Shown piece after piece: positions 7,064-11,684 of a stretch of 11,684 nucleotides of DNA (the stretch's first letter is position 1; each line of letters begins with the position of its first letter). The stretch covers positions 1 to 11,684 of the forward strand of contig JAJPXK010000165.1 of NCBI GenBank assembly GCA_021205485.1, given 5' to 3'. The notes under the pieces were generated by a model. That model did not search any database. It was not told the origin of the DNA and was given only the letters and a program-made list of their open reading frames with translations. This stretch comes from Clostridia bacterium (GTDB lineage: Bacteria > Bacillota > Clostridia > Christensenellales > Borkfalkiaceae). The translations under genes were made by a program, and so were the position numbers.

Positions 7064-7064
7064 T

Positions 7065-7661
7065 TTATCCCTGCCTCTTAGAAAATTTGCAGCCGCAATA
7101 ATTCTGGCGGTAAAGGTTGTATTCTTTGGCAAGCCGTATGCTTTCAAGGTAGCCGTTTCGCTTTTTAAAATCGCTGTGCAGCCACTTTACGTCCGTAATT
7201 TTTTCAACGTCCTCGCCTATCAGATTTATTTTTTCCGAGTTTTTAAGCGGGCTTACGGTAAGGGTGGTGGCAAAATATTCGTAGCCAAGTTCTTTCGCCG
7301 TTTCGGCTGTCTTTTGTATTCTCAAATGGTAACAGACCTCGCACCTTTTGCCGCCCTCTTTTTCCAATTCAAGGCCACATATGGCCGAATTAAAGGCGTC
7401 TTCGTCGTGGTCGCAGTCCAAAAAATCGGCCCAGCCCGTCTCTTTTAAAAAGCGTATCTGTTCGGCCTTGCGTACCTCGTATTCGCCGCTTTCTATGTTA
7501 GGGTTGTAGTAAAAAATCGTGATGTCAAAGCTGTCTTTCAGCCTTTCAAGGCAGGCGGAAGAGCACGGCGCGCAGCAACTGTGCAACAAAAGTTTTCGTC
7601 TTTCGCCGCAAAGCCCGGCAATCTCGCCCTGCATAATTTTGTCGTAATCGGGTCTGTTCAT
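7065..7661 (-). CDS. queH: Epoxyqueuosine reductase QueH (DUF208 family)
   Basis: QueH performs the last step of queuosine biosynthesis, reducing epoxyqueuosine to queuosine in the tRNA wobble position; it is the non-cobalamin alternative to QueG and uses an iron-sulfur cluster. All hallmark cysteines are visible in the 198 residues: HSCCAPCS (27-34, paired C29-C30 and C33), CEVCYHLR (107-114, C107/C110) and NYCGCKFS (187-194, C189/C191). The conserved YYNPNI (51-56) is also present. Length is normal. The ATG at 7661 has no Shine-Dalgarno; it lies seven bases from a consensus -10 box, so the message should be leaderless. The queC/D/E/F genes are not in the window, so the rest of the pathway, or queuine salvage, must be elsewhere. 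Confidence 0.96.
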   Translation of the reverse strand: MNRPDYDKIMQGEIAGLCGERRKLLLHSCCAPCSSACLERLKDSFDITIFYYNPNIESGEYEVRKAEQIRFLKETGWADFLDCDHDEDAFNSAICGLELEKEGGKRCEVCYHLRIQKTAETAKELGYEYFATTLTVSPLKNSEKINLIGEDVEKITDVKWLHSDFKKRNGYLESIRLAKEYNLYRQNYCGCKFSKRQG

Positions 7662-7667
7662 AACTAA

Positions 7668-7696
7668 ATTATAATATCATTCGCCGCAAATTTCAA
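7668..7696 (-). promoter_or_regulatory. queH promoter, positioned for a leaderless mRNA
   Basis: On the minus strand TTGAAA (7696-7691), a 17-base spacer and a perfect TATAAT (7673-7668). The A of the queH ATG is the seventh base after the -10 box, which is where transcription normally begins. No ribosome binding site lies between. Confidence 0.82.
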
Positions 7697-7733
7697 GCAA
7701 ATAACGGCTCAGTTGCTTATAATAACGCTTGCT

Positions 7734-7762
7734 TTGCAACTTTTTTTGTGTTATTATATAAG
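7734..7762 (+). promoter_or_regulatory. Candidate promoter of the ABC ATPase gene
   Basis: TTGCAA (7734-7739) and TATAAG (7757-7762) with a 17-base spacer that contains a T8 run. The predicted start is near 7769, giving a leader of about 59 bases. It fires away from the queH promoter in a 166-base divergent gap. Confidence 0.6.
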
Positions 7763-7795
7763 CGGTTGCCGCATACAAATGATATAGCGGTATCT

Positions 7796-7819
7796 GTCAA
7801 TAGCTTTGACGGAGGTCAA
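7796..7819 (+). promoter_or_regulatory. Leader with alternating GTCAA/TTGAC half-sites around the Shine-Dalgarno
   Basis: GTCAA (7796-7800), TTGAC (7806-7810) and GTCAA (7815-7819) alternate. The central copy can pair with either neighbour. In the downstream hairpin the loop is GGAG, the core of the only Shine-Dalgarno (GGAGGT 7811-7816), which stands a rather long 11 bases from the ATG. This could modulate translation, but the stems are only 5 bp and may be chance. Confidence 0.35.
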
Positions 7820-7827
7820 TTAAGTAA

Positions 7828-9057
7828 ATGGCAAATCTCAGATTGACGGGTGTCAGCAAAATTTACCCCTCGGGTAAAATGGCTCTGTACAACGTAAGTT
7901 TTTCCTCGTCTGAAGGCGAGTTTATAGCGATAACGGGCGGTGCTTCGTGCGGCAAATCAACGCTTCTGCGTATTATAGCGGGTCTTGAGGAGTGTTCCGC
8001 CGGCGATATATTTATAGGCGACAAAAAGGTCAACGACGTAGACCCTAAAGACCGCGACGTAGCTATGATTTTCCAGAGCAACACTCTGTACCCTACGCTC
8101 ACATTGTTTGACAATATAGCGTTCGGCCTTAAAATGCGTAACGTTCCCGCCGCGGTAATAGAACAGAGGGTAAAGACGGTGGCCGAAATTTTAGGCCTCA
8201 CCGACGTTCTGTACCGCAAGCCTAAAACGGTTACGGCGGCTCAGCGCCAGCTCGCCACTTACGGCAGGGCGATAGCCAGGGAGCCGAAACTGTACTTATT
8301 GGACGAGCCTATAAATGGCCTTGACCCTAACCTTCGCACGTATATGAAAAATGTGCTCGTAAACCTTCAGGTAAGGATGAAGGGCACTTTCCTTTACGCC
8401 ACAAAAAACATCGCCGACGCTATGAGCATGGCCAGCCGCATTGTTGTTTTAAAGGACGGTTTTGTCCAGCAGATAGACACTCCGTCTAACCTTTACGATT
8501 ACCCCGCCAACGCCTACGTAGGCTTTTTTGTAGGCAATCCTACAATGAACCTTTTGCAAAATGTAGCGGTGGTAAGGGAAGAAGACGGCGTTTACGCTGT
8601 TTTTGACGACTTAAAGCTTAAACTTTCTGACAAAACAGTCTCCAGATGGAGCAATATAGATGAGTATATCGGCACCGATAAAAAGGTAATTTTAGGCATC
8701 CGCCCCGAAGATATAACGCCCGACGGCGAAGGCAGCCAGATAGAAGGCGTTGTCTGCGGCACCGACGATATCGACGGCGTAAAGCTCGCCGAGCTTGATA
8801 TATCCAAAAACCACAGTCTTACCGTGTTTATGGAAGGCGGCGTAAAGGGCGATAAGCACGGCGCTCTGATAAATACCGAAAGACTGTACGTGTTTGACGG
8901 CGAAACGCAGCTTACGCTTCTCTCCCGCGACGAAGGGTACGTCAAGGACGCCAAAAATTCCGAGGCCGACTTCAAACCCCTCACCAAGGCCGAAACAGAG
9001 GATAAAATAATCCAATACACGCCCGTCGCCGAAAAACCTGCAAAAAAGAAACATTGA
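7828..9057 (+). CDS. Stand-alone MalK/UgpC-type ABC transporter ATPase with degenerate signature and H-loop
   Basis: The 409 residues align along their length with sugar-importer ATPases (MalK, UgpC, MsmX): nucleotide-binding domain about 1-235, then a TOBE-type regulatory domain (IRPEDI at 291-296) and a Lys-rich tail. Intact elements are the Walker A lysine (GGASCGKST, 37-45, though its fourth residue is S instead of G), the Q-loop MIFQS (Q83), Walker B LYLLDE (155-160, catalytic E160 present) and the D-loop NGLD. Altered elements are the signature LSGGQ, which is VTAAQ (135-139), and the H-loop histidine, which is K193 (ATKN instead of THD). Such changes usually abolish or strongly slow hydrolysis at the affected site. 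No permease or binding-protein gene is adjacent. It has its own promoter and terminator. It may pair with a canonical ATPase, act as a regulator, or be decaying. Confidence 0.88.
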   Translation: MANLRLTGVSKIYPSGKMALYNVSFSSSEGEFIAITGGASCGKSTLLRIIAGLEECSAGDIFIGDKKVNDVDPKDRDVAMIFQSNTLYPTLTLFDNIAFGLKMRNVPAAVIEQRVKTVAEILGLTDVLYRKPKTVTAAQRQLATYGRAIAREPKLYLLDEPINGLDPNLRTYMKNVLVNLQVRMKGTFLYATKNIADAMSMASRIVVLKDGFVQQIDTPSNLYDYPANAYVGFFVGNPTMNLLQNVAVVREEDGVYAVFDDLKLKLSDKTVSRWSNIDEYIGTDKKVILGIRPEDITPDGEGSQIEGVVCGTDDIDGVKLAELDISKNHSLTVFMEGGVKGDKHGALINTERLYVFDGETQLTLLSRDEGYVKDAKNSEADFKPLTKAETEDKIIQYTPVAEKPAKKKH

Positions 9058-9071
9058 CAAGGCGTAAACAG

Positions 9072-9098
9072 GCCTCCGCAAACGCGGGGGCTTAATTT
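9072..9098 (+). terminator. Intrinsic terminator of the ABC ATPase gene
   Basis: GCCTCCGC (9072-9079) pairs with GCGGGGGC (9084-9091) including one G-T pair, closing an AAAC loop, followed by TTAATTT. It lies 14 bases after the stop codon. Confidence 0.7.
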
Positions 9099-9112
9099 AT
9101 AAAAGGAATATT

Positions 9113-9140
9113 TTTACAATTTCTACGCAAACTTTATAAT
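9113..9140 (+). promoter_or_regulatory. Candidate promoter of the metal-transporter gene
   Basis: TTTACA (9113-9118), a 16-base spacer and a perfect TATAAT (9135-9140). Transcription would start near 9147, giving a leader of about 220 bases that contains the whole palindromic repeat cluster. I see no other good promoter between that cluster and the ATG at 9366. Confidence 0.6.
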
Positions 9141-9162
9141 AGTACGTTCCTGCCATCTTTAC

Positions 9163-9316
9163 GTCACTGCGAGCGGAGTGCGTTAGCCTTTCCCCTTGTC
9201 ATCCTGAGCGAGCGGAGCGAGTCGAAGGACCCCCTCACAAGGGGAAAAAGCGGTCGGAATGAGATTCTTCGGCTAACGCTCAGAATGACAGAGTAGCTGT
9301 CGCATTGCACTCCTTG
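9163..9316. repeat. Nested palindromic repeat element in the transporter leader
   Basis: Three sets of complementary arms interleave here. GCGTTAGCC (9180-9188) pairs with GGCTAACGC (9271-9279). TTTCCCCTTGT (9189-9199) pairs with ACAAGGGGAAA (9237-9247). GTCATCCTGAGCG (9198-9210) pairs with CGCTCAGAATGAC (9277-9289) with one mismatch. Two flanking hairpins are CACT-AGTG (9164-9179) and GACAG-CTGTC (9286-9300). The units (TCATCCTGAGCG, GAGCGAGTCGAAGGA, TCATTCTGAGCGTTAGCCGAAGAATCTC in inverted orientation) are of a dispersed bacterial intergenic repeat type. This explains most of the 308-base gap 9058-9365; no coding sequence is seen in it. Confidence 0.85.
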
Positions 9317-9365
9317 CCTTCTCCTTGAGGCAAACACAACCAAACCAACAAAACATTGTAAATTT

Positions 9366-10238
9366 ATGTTAGATACTATATTAGACGCATTTTTAGATAC
9401 GTTAAAAGTTTTCCCGTTTTTGCTTATAATCTATATTTTGATAGAGGTTTTAGAGCATAAAACGTCGTTCACAAGGGACAGGGAAAGGCTTCAGGGCAAC
9501 CTCGCTCCCCTTGTAGGTGCGGCTACGGGATTAATACCGCAGTGCGGATTTTCGGTAATGGCCGCAAAGCTGTACGACAGCGGCCTCATCCGAACGGGCA
9601 CCATCCTCGCCGTGTTCCTTGCAACCAGCGACGAGGCTTTTATAATACTGCTCTCCGACGGGGCGGCGTCCGCCCTTCTGCCGCTTATCGCCGTAAAACT
9701 TGTAGTGGCGGTGGCGGTAGGCTACGGCGCCAACCTCATTCTGCCTAAAGAGAAGGTGGCGGTAACGCCCTTAAACGGCTCTGAGTTTGACACCTATTCC
9801 TGCGGCAGGGAACACGAGGGCAAGTCAGATTTACACGTCTACTTTATAGACCCTCTCATTCATTCCCTTAAAATAGCCTTTTATATTCTGATTATCAACC
9901 TTATTTTCGGCTGTATAATACAGGCGGTAGGCGAAGAACAGATTTCTCAGCTTATCATAGGCGGAATGTACTTCCAGCCGTTTATCTCCGCCGCCGTAGG
10001 CCTTATACCAAATTGCGCCGCCAGCGTAATTATTACCGAAACGTATATAAACGGCTATATGACTTTCGGAAGCTGCGTCGCAGGCCTGTGCGCCAACGCC
10101 GGCTTAGGCTTTGTGGTTCTGTTTAAAAACAAGGCGAAATTAAAACGCAATATTATATTGTTTGTTTCTATCTATCTTATAAGCGTAGTGGTAGGCGTGG
10201 TTATAAACTGCATAGCAAGCCTCGCCGGCCTGCTTTAA
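9366..10238 (+). CDS. Putative heavy-metal/manganese exporter (ArsP_2 / arsenic_eff family)
   Basis: Polytopic inner-membrane protein of 290 residues. The family was predicted to export heavy metals and is often labelled arsenic efflux protein or putative manganese transporter; substrate specificity is not established. Two related halves are visible: GLIPQCGFSVMAAKLY (55-70) followed by the LATSDEAF helix (85-92), and GLIPNCAASVIITETY (212-227) followed by ANAGLGFVVLF (243-253). The paired GLIPxC elements are the family hallmark. A loop between the halves holds possible metal ligands (C146, H150, H157, H166). About eight to ten membrane helices are expected. ATG 9366 is the only sensible start, because TAA lies just upstream in frame, yet there is no Shine-Dalgarno. 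The gene is flanked on both sides by dispersed repeats. No riboswitch resembling the manganese-sensing yybP-ykoY type is recognisable upstream. Confidence 0.82.
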   Translation: MLDTILDAFLDTLKVFPFLLIIYILIEVLEHKTSFTRDRERLQGNLAPLVGAATGLIPQCGFSVMAAKLYDSGLIRTGTILAVFLATSDEAFIILLSDGAASALLPLIAVKLVVAVAVGYGANLILPKEKVAVTPLNGSEFDTYSCGREHEGKSDLHVYFIDPLIHSLKIAFYILIINLIFGCIIQAVGEEQISQLIIGGMYFQPFISAAVGLIPNCAASVIITETYINGYMTFGSCVAGLCANAGLGFVVLFKNKAKLKRNIILFVSIYLISVVVGVVINCIASLAGLL

Positions 10239-10264
10239 TTTTATTGCAAAATGTAGTAATTACC

Positions 10265-10441
10265 CTTGCCTTCCCCTTGTCATCCTGCGTGAGGGCGATA
10301 GCCCGAAACTTTGCACACCGCATTTTAGGCTCCCTTATTAGGGGAGCTGTCAACGCAGTTGACTGAGGAGTTTACAGATTATATGGTGCAAAACGAGCGG
10401 AGCGAGTCGAAGGATCTCGCGAGAACTCGCGACCAGATGCC
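10265..10441. repeat. Composite dispersed-repeat cluster between the transporter and rpsU
   Basis: Starts with CCTTGCCTTCCCCTTGTCA (10265-10283), similar to the copy at 9187-9201, and ends with GAGCGGAGCGAGTCGAAGGA (10395-10414), similar to 9209-9228. About 105 bases lie between parts that are contiguous in the 9190-9231 copy. The middle has hairpins GGGC-GCCC (10293-10304), GCTCCC-GGGAGC (10329-10347) and GTCAAC-GTTGAC (10349-10363), and is bounded by TTTGCAC (10310-10316) and GTGCAAA (10386-10392). The right end carries a TCGCGAG-CTCGCGA palindrome (10417-10432). This fills most of the 332-base gap 10239-10570, which otherwise holds only the rpsU promoter. Confidence 0.8.
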
Positions 10442-10487
10442 AGGATTAAGGTATTCCAAAAAACTTTAAATGTCAATACTTTTTTGT

Positions 10488-10516
10488 TTGACATAACGGC
10501 GCATATTTGATAAAAT
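10488..10516 (+). promoter_or_regulatory. Strong sigma-A promoter of rpsU
   Basis: Perfect TTGACA (10488-10493), 17-base spacer, TAAAAT (10511-10516) with an extended-10 TG (10508-10509). Transcription should start near 10523. A TGTCAA at 10471-10476 forms an inverted repeat with the -35 box, 11 bases apart, and could be part of an operator or simply chance. Confidence 0.9.
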
Positions 10517-10570
10517 ATAAAAGCTTGCAAAGCAAATAAATCGCGTAAGGCGAAGGCGGGTGAAAACAAA

Positions 10571-10750
10571 GTGGCAACAACAATCAAAGTCGGCGAAAAC
10601 GAATCGACAGAAAGCGCGTTGAGAAGATTTAAAAGAAAATGCTCCCGCGACGGTATAATCGGCGATTTACGCAAGAAAGAATTTTACGAATCGCCTGCAG
10701 TTAAAAGACGCAAAAAGTCCGAAGCTGCCCGCAAACGCAATAAAAATTAA
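10571..10750 (+). CDS. rpsU: 30S ribosomal protein bS21
   Basis: A 59-residue basic protein read from GTG at 10571 to TAA at 10748-10750. It begins (M)ATTIKVGENESTESALRRF (1-20), continues RKCSRDGIIGDLRKKEFYE (22-40) and ends in an Arg/Lys-rich tail; this is the standard bS21 pattern and length (57-70 residues). bS21 sits on the platform of the small subunit near the anti-Shine-Dalgarno and helps initiation. The start has only a G-rich partial Shine-Dalgarno (GGCGGGTG about eight bases upstream) and uses GTG. A strong promoter about 55 bases upstream and a terminator right behind make it monocistronic. In many Bacillota a yqeY gene follows; here a different, unrecognised gene does. Confidence 0.96.
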   Translation: MATTIKVGENESTESALRRFKRKCSRDGIIGDLRKKEFYESPAVKRRKKSEAARKRNKN

Positions 10751-10758
10751 AAAAAGTT

Positions 10759-10795
10759 AAAAGGTCTGACGGAATTTTTTCCGTCGGGCCTTTTT
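10759..10795 (+). terminator. Intrinsic terminator of rpsU
   Basis: A 14-bp stem (10759-10772 with 10781-10794) with two G-T pairs and an 8-base loop, followed by a T run (10791-10795) that overlaps the foot. It begins nine bases after the rpsU stop. Confidence 0.88.
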
Positions 10796-10839
10796 CTTAA
10801 AAAAATAAGTCGTAATACGGCGAAAATATAGGAGTTATT

Positions 10840-11223
10840 ATGGATTCTATCAAGAAGATTGCCCGTCAGGCAAAACTACGAATGAAAAATAACTTCTGGC
10901 AAGACTGCAAGCAAAATTTGCAGCAGGGCGAAGAACAGGCTAAAACATTAGGCCTCAACGAACGAAAGGTAAAAAGCTATTTAGGCGGCAAGGTACAAAG
11001 CGAGATAAAGGGGCAGACGCCGGACGAATTTTACCTAAAAGTTAAGGCGTTGTTAGACGCCGAAGGGGAAGTTTCTGACGCCTTAGGCCGACTCACCGAC
11101 AAAGCGTATTACGACACGTTAAGTTACGAAGAAAAGCAGAGGTATACAATGAATTTATCGGCAAAGTACCTCGCCGCTTTAGAACAATACCGCCGCGAAA
11201 AATCCCTCTCCGCCATGAAGTAA
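10840..11223 (+). CDS. Unrecognised small charged protein (127 aa) downstream of rpsU
   Basis: I do not recognise the family. The ATG is supported by AGGAG about seven bases upstream. The product is soluble and very rich in Lys, Glu and Gln, probably all helical, with a basic start (MDSIKKIARQAKLRMKNNFW) and a short Gly-containing element LGGKVQSEIKGQTPDEFYLK (48-67). Its only cysteine is residue 23. No membrane segment, signal peptide or metal-binding motif is visible. It is not the YqeY/GatB-like protein commonly found after rpsU: length and sequence differ. A terminator separates it from rpsU, and I found no convincing separate promoter in the roughly 40-base gap, so it may depend on readthrough. 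MITE-like repeats begin immediately downstream. Confidence 0.78.
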   Translation: MDSIKKIARQAKLRMKNNFWQDCKQNLQQGEEQAKTLGLNERKVKSYLGGKVQSEIKGQTPDEFYLKVKALLDAEGEVSDALGRLTDKAYYDTLSYEEKQRYTMNLSAKYLAALEQYRREKSLSAMK

Positions 11224-11230
11224 AGTTTGC

Positions 11231-11280
11231 TCTGTCGTCCTGAGCGTAGTCGAAGGACCTCGCGAGAACTCGCGACCAGA
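11231..11280. repeat. Dispersed repeat unit (GTCCTGAGCG…CGAAGGAC…TCGCGAG-CTCGCGA)
   Basis: Ten bases after the 127-aa gene. GTCCT and AGGAC (11236-11257) can form a hairpin, followed by the palindrome TCGCGAG-AA-CTCGCGA. The segment 11248-11280 matches 10405-10437 at 32 of 33 positions in the same orientation. Confidence 0.9.
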
Positions 11281-11435
11281 AGCCCCTTGCCTTCCCCTTG
11301 AGGGTAGCGTAGCATACACAGTAGAAGGTGTCGGCGAAGCCGACGGATGAGGTGGAAATAATCCGACCACATAAAAGCGGTGGAGCAGCATAATAATCAG
11401 AAACACCTCATTCACCGCAAGCGGATCTCCGTCTC

Positions 11436-11461
11436 AAAAGCGGTAAGGACAACCGCTTTTT
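11436..11461 (+). terminator. Terminator-like hairpin inside the repeat element
   Basis: AAAAGCGGT (11436-11444) pairs with ACCGCTTTT (11452-11460) around a 7-base loop, with five T at the 3' foot. It could end transcription leaving the 127-aa gene, whose own downstream flank has no closer terminator. Confidence 0.6.
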
Positions 11462-11469
11462 CGGTCACC

Positions 11470-11495
11470 GCAAACGCTTTGCACTATGCGTTTGC
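11470..11495. repeat. Perfect 8-bp hairpin inside the repeat element
   Basis: GCAAACGC (11470-11477) pairs with GCGTTTGC (11488-11495) around a 10-base loop. No T run follows, so it is unlikely to be a terminator. Confidence 0.6.
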
Positions 11496-11502
11496 TCATC
11501 TC

Positions 11503-11547
11503 GGTACGCACAAACAGTGTACTACACTGTTTTTAGAACTGCGTACC
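11503..11547. repeat. Two-tier hairpin inside the repeat element
   Basis: An outer 8-bp stem GGTACGCA (11503-11510) with TGCGTACC (11540-11547) encloses an inner 9-bp stem AAACAGTGT (11512-11520) with ACACTGTTT (11524-11532) and a 3-base loop. An unpaired bulge TTAGAAC lies on the 3' side. Confidence 0.7.
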
Positions 11548-11597
11548 TCGTCCCTCAAGGGGAAGGCCCCCTGTCGTCCTGAGCGGCGGGTGAAGGC

Positions 11598-11636
11598 AAA
11601 GGCGGGCAGTTATTACTGTCCGCCTTTGGTTTTGTG
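11598..11636 (+). terminator. Terminator-like hairpin near the right window edge
   Basis: AAAGGCGGGCAGT (11598-11610) pairs with ACTGTCCGCCTTT (11615-11627), one G-T pair, loop TATT, followed by a T-rich GGTTTTGTG. No gene is seen between it and the window end; the last 50 bases are AT-rich and non-coding. Confidence 0.6.
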
Positions 11637-11684
11637 TGTTTTCGGTTATTGAATTTTTATGAATCAATAATCGATATTAATCGT

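Larger units (their letters stand above)
11289..11567. mobile_element. MITE-like non-coding element with 16-bp perfect terminal inverted repeats
   Basis: GCCTTCCCCTTGAGGG (11289-11304) is the exact reverse complement of CCCTCAAGGGGAAGGC (11552-11567), 279 bases end to end. Inside are more inverted repeats: GATGAGGTG (11346-11354) with CACCTCATT (11404-11412), GTCGGC-GCCGAC around 11329-11343, and a row of hairpins from 11436 to 11547. No transposase or plausible gene is present. Open frames crossing it on both strands consist of repeat sequence. I see no clear target-site duplication, so mobility is inference. This region and its flanks account for the 461-base gene-free right end. Confidence 0.6.

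Noticed and set aside
7711..7747. AGTTGC/GCAACT hairpin followed by T7 as a terminator.
   Set aside because: The 19-base loop and 6-bp stem are weak, no plus-strand gene precedes it, and the T run falls in the promoter spacer of the ABC gene.
9163..9365. yybP-ykoY manganese riboswitch or other known riboswitch in the transporter leader.
   Set aside because: No recognisable riboswitch core; the stems are fully explained by dispersed repeat units.
9163..11590. CRISPR array.
   Set aside because: Repeats are irregularly spaced, inverted as well as direct, with no regular spacer length and no cas genes.
11380..11652. A 90-aa open frame on the plus strand at the right end, and overlapping minus-strand frames at 11124-11415.
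   Set aside because: They run through palindromic repeat DNA, have no ribosome binding site, and the translations are repeat-derived low-quality sequence.
1..11684. Most other open frames over 60 codons on either strand.
   Set aside because: They lie antisense or out of frame to the assigned genes, lack start signals, and encode Arg/Cys-rich or Ser-rich shadow sequences.

Overview
The window looks like chromosomal DNA of an uncultured, endospore-forming member of the Bacillota, probably Clostridia. The evidence is a tricistronic GerA/GerB/GerC spore-germinant receptor operon, canonical sigma-A type promoters, hairpin terminators, and a family of short palindromic repeats of a kind I recall from clostridial gut genomes. 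The assignment is inference: no rRNA or other phylogenetic marker is present beyond bS21 (rpsU). I see no tRNA, CRISPR array, transposase or phage gene.

Layout. Positions 1-3645 (+): gerA-gerB-gerC joined by 4-base stop/start overlaps. The gerA reading frame is cut on its left by the window edge and interrupted by two in-frame TAG codons exactly in its GPRE-F-E-N motif. A bidirectional terminator separates it from a small unknown membrane protein (4218-3679, -). Positions 4493-5173 (+): trmB, ending in a second bidirectional terminator shared with a convergent minus-strand pair. That pair is a divergent transcarbamylase (6926-5988) followed 12 bases later by a membrane-anchored NERD nuclease-like protein with a topoisomerase-type zinc finger (5975-5229). 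Positions 7661-7065 (-): queH, with a consensus promoter placed so that its mRNA should be leaderless. Positions 7828-9057 (+): a stand-alone MalK/UgpC-type ABC ATPase whose signature motif and H-loop are replaced. Positions 9366-10238 (+): a putative heavy-metal/manganese exporter of the ArsP_2/arsenic_eff type. Positions 10571-10750 (+): rpsU, absent from long-ORF listings because it is short and starts with GTG. Positions 10840-11223 (+): an unrecognised charged 127-residue protein.

The right third (about 9160 onward) is seeded with dispersed repeats. There is a nested palindromic element in the predicted 5' leader of the transporter. A composite, apparently interrupted copy lies between the transporter and rpsU. 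A roughly 280-base MITE-like element with 16-base perfect inverted ends lies downstream of the 127-residue gene. A 33-base segment is shared (32/33) between the last two.

How the genes work together: the ger genes make one inner-membrane germinant receptor. trmB, queH and rpsU are translation functions, but each has its own promoter. The transcarbamylase and NERD genes are the only other likely operon. No obvious multi-gene novel system is present. The most unusual items are single proteins with altered catalytic motifs (the ABC ATPase and the transcarbamylase), the lesion in gerA, and the repeat elements.
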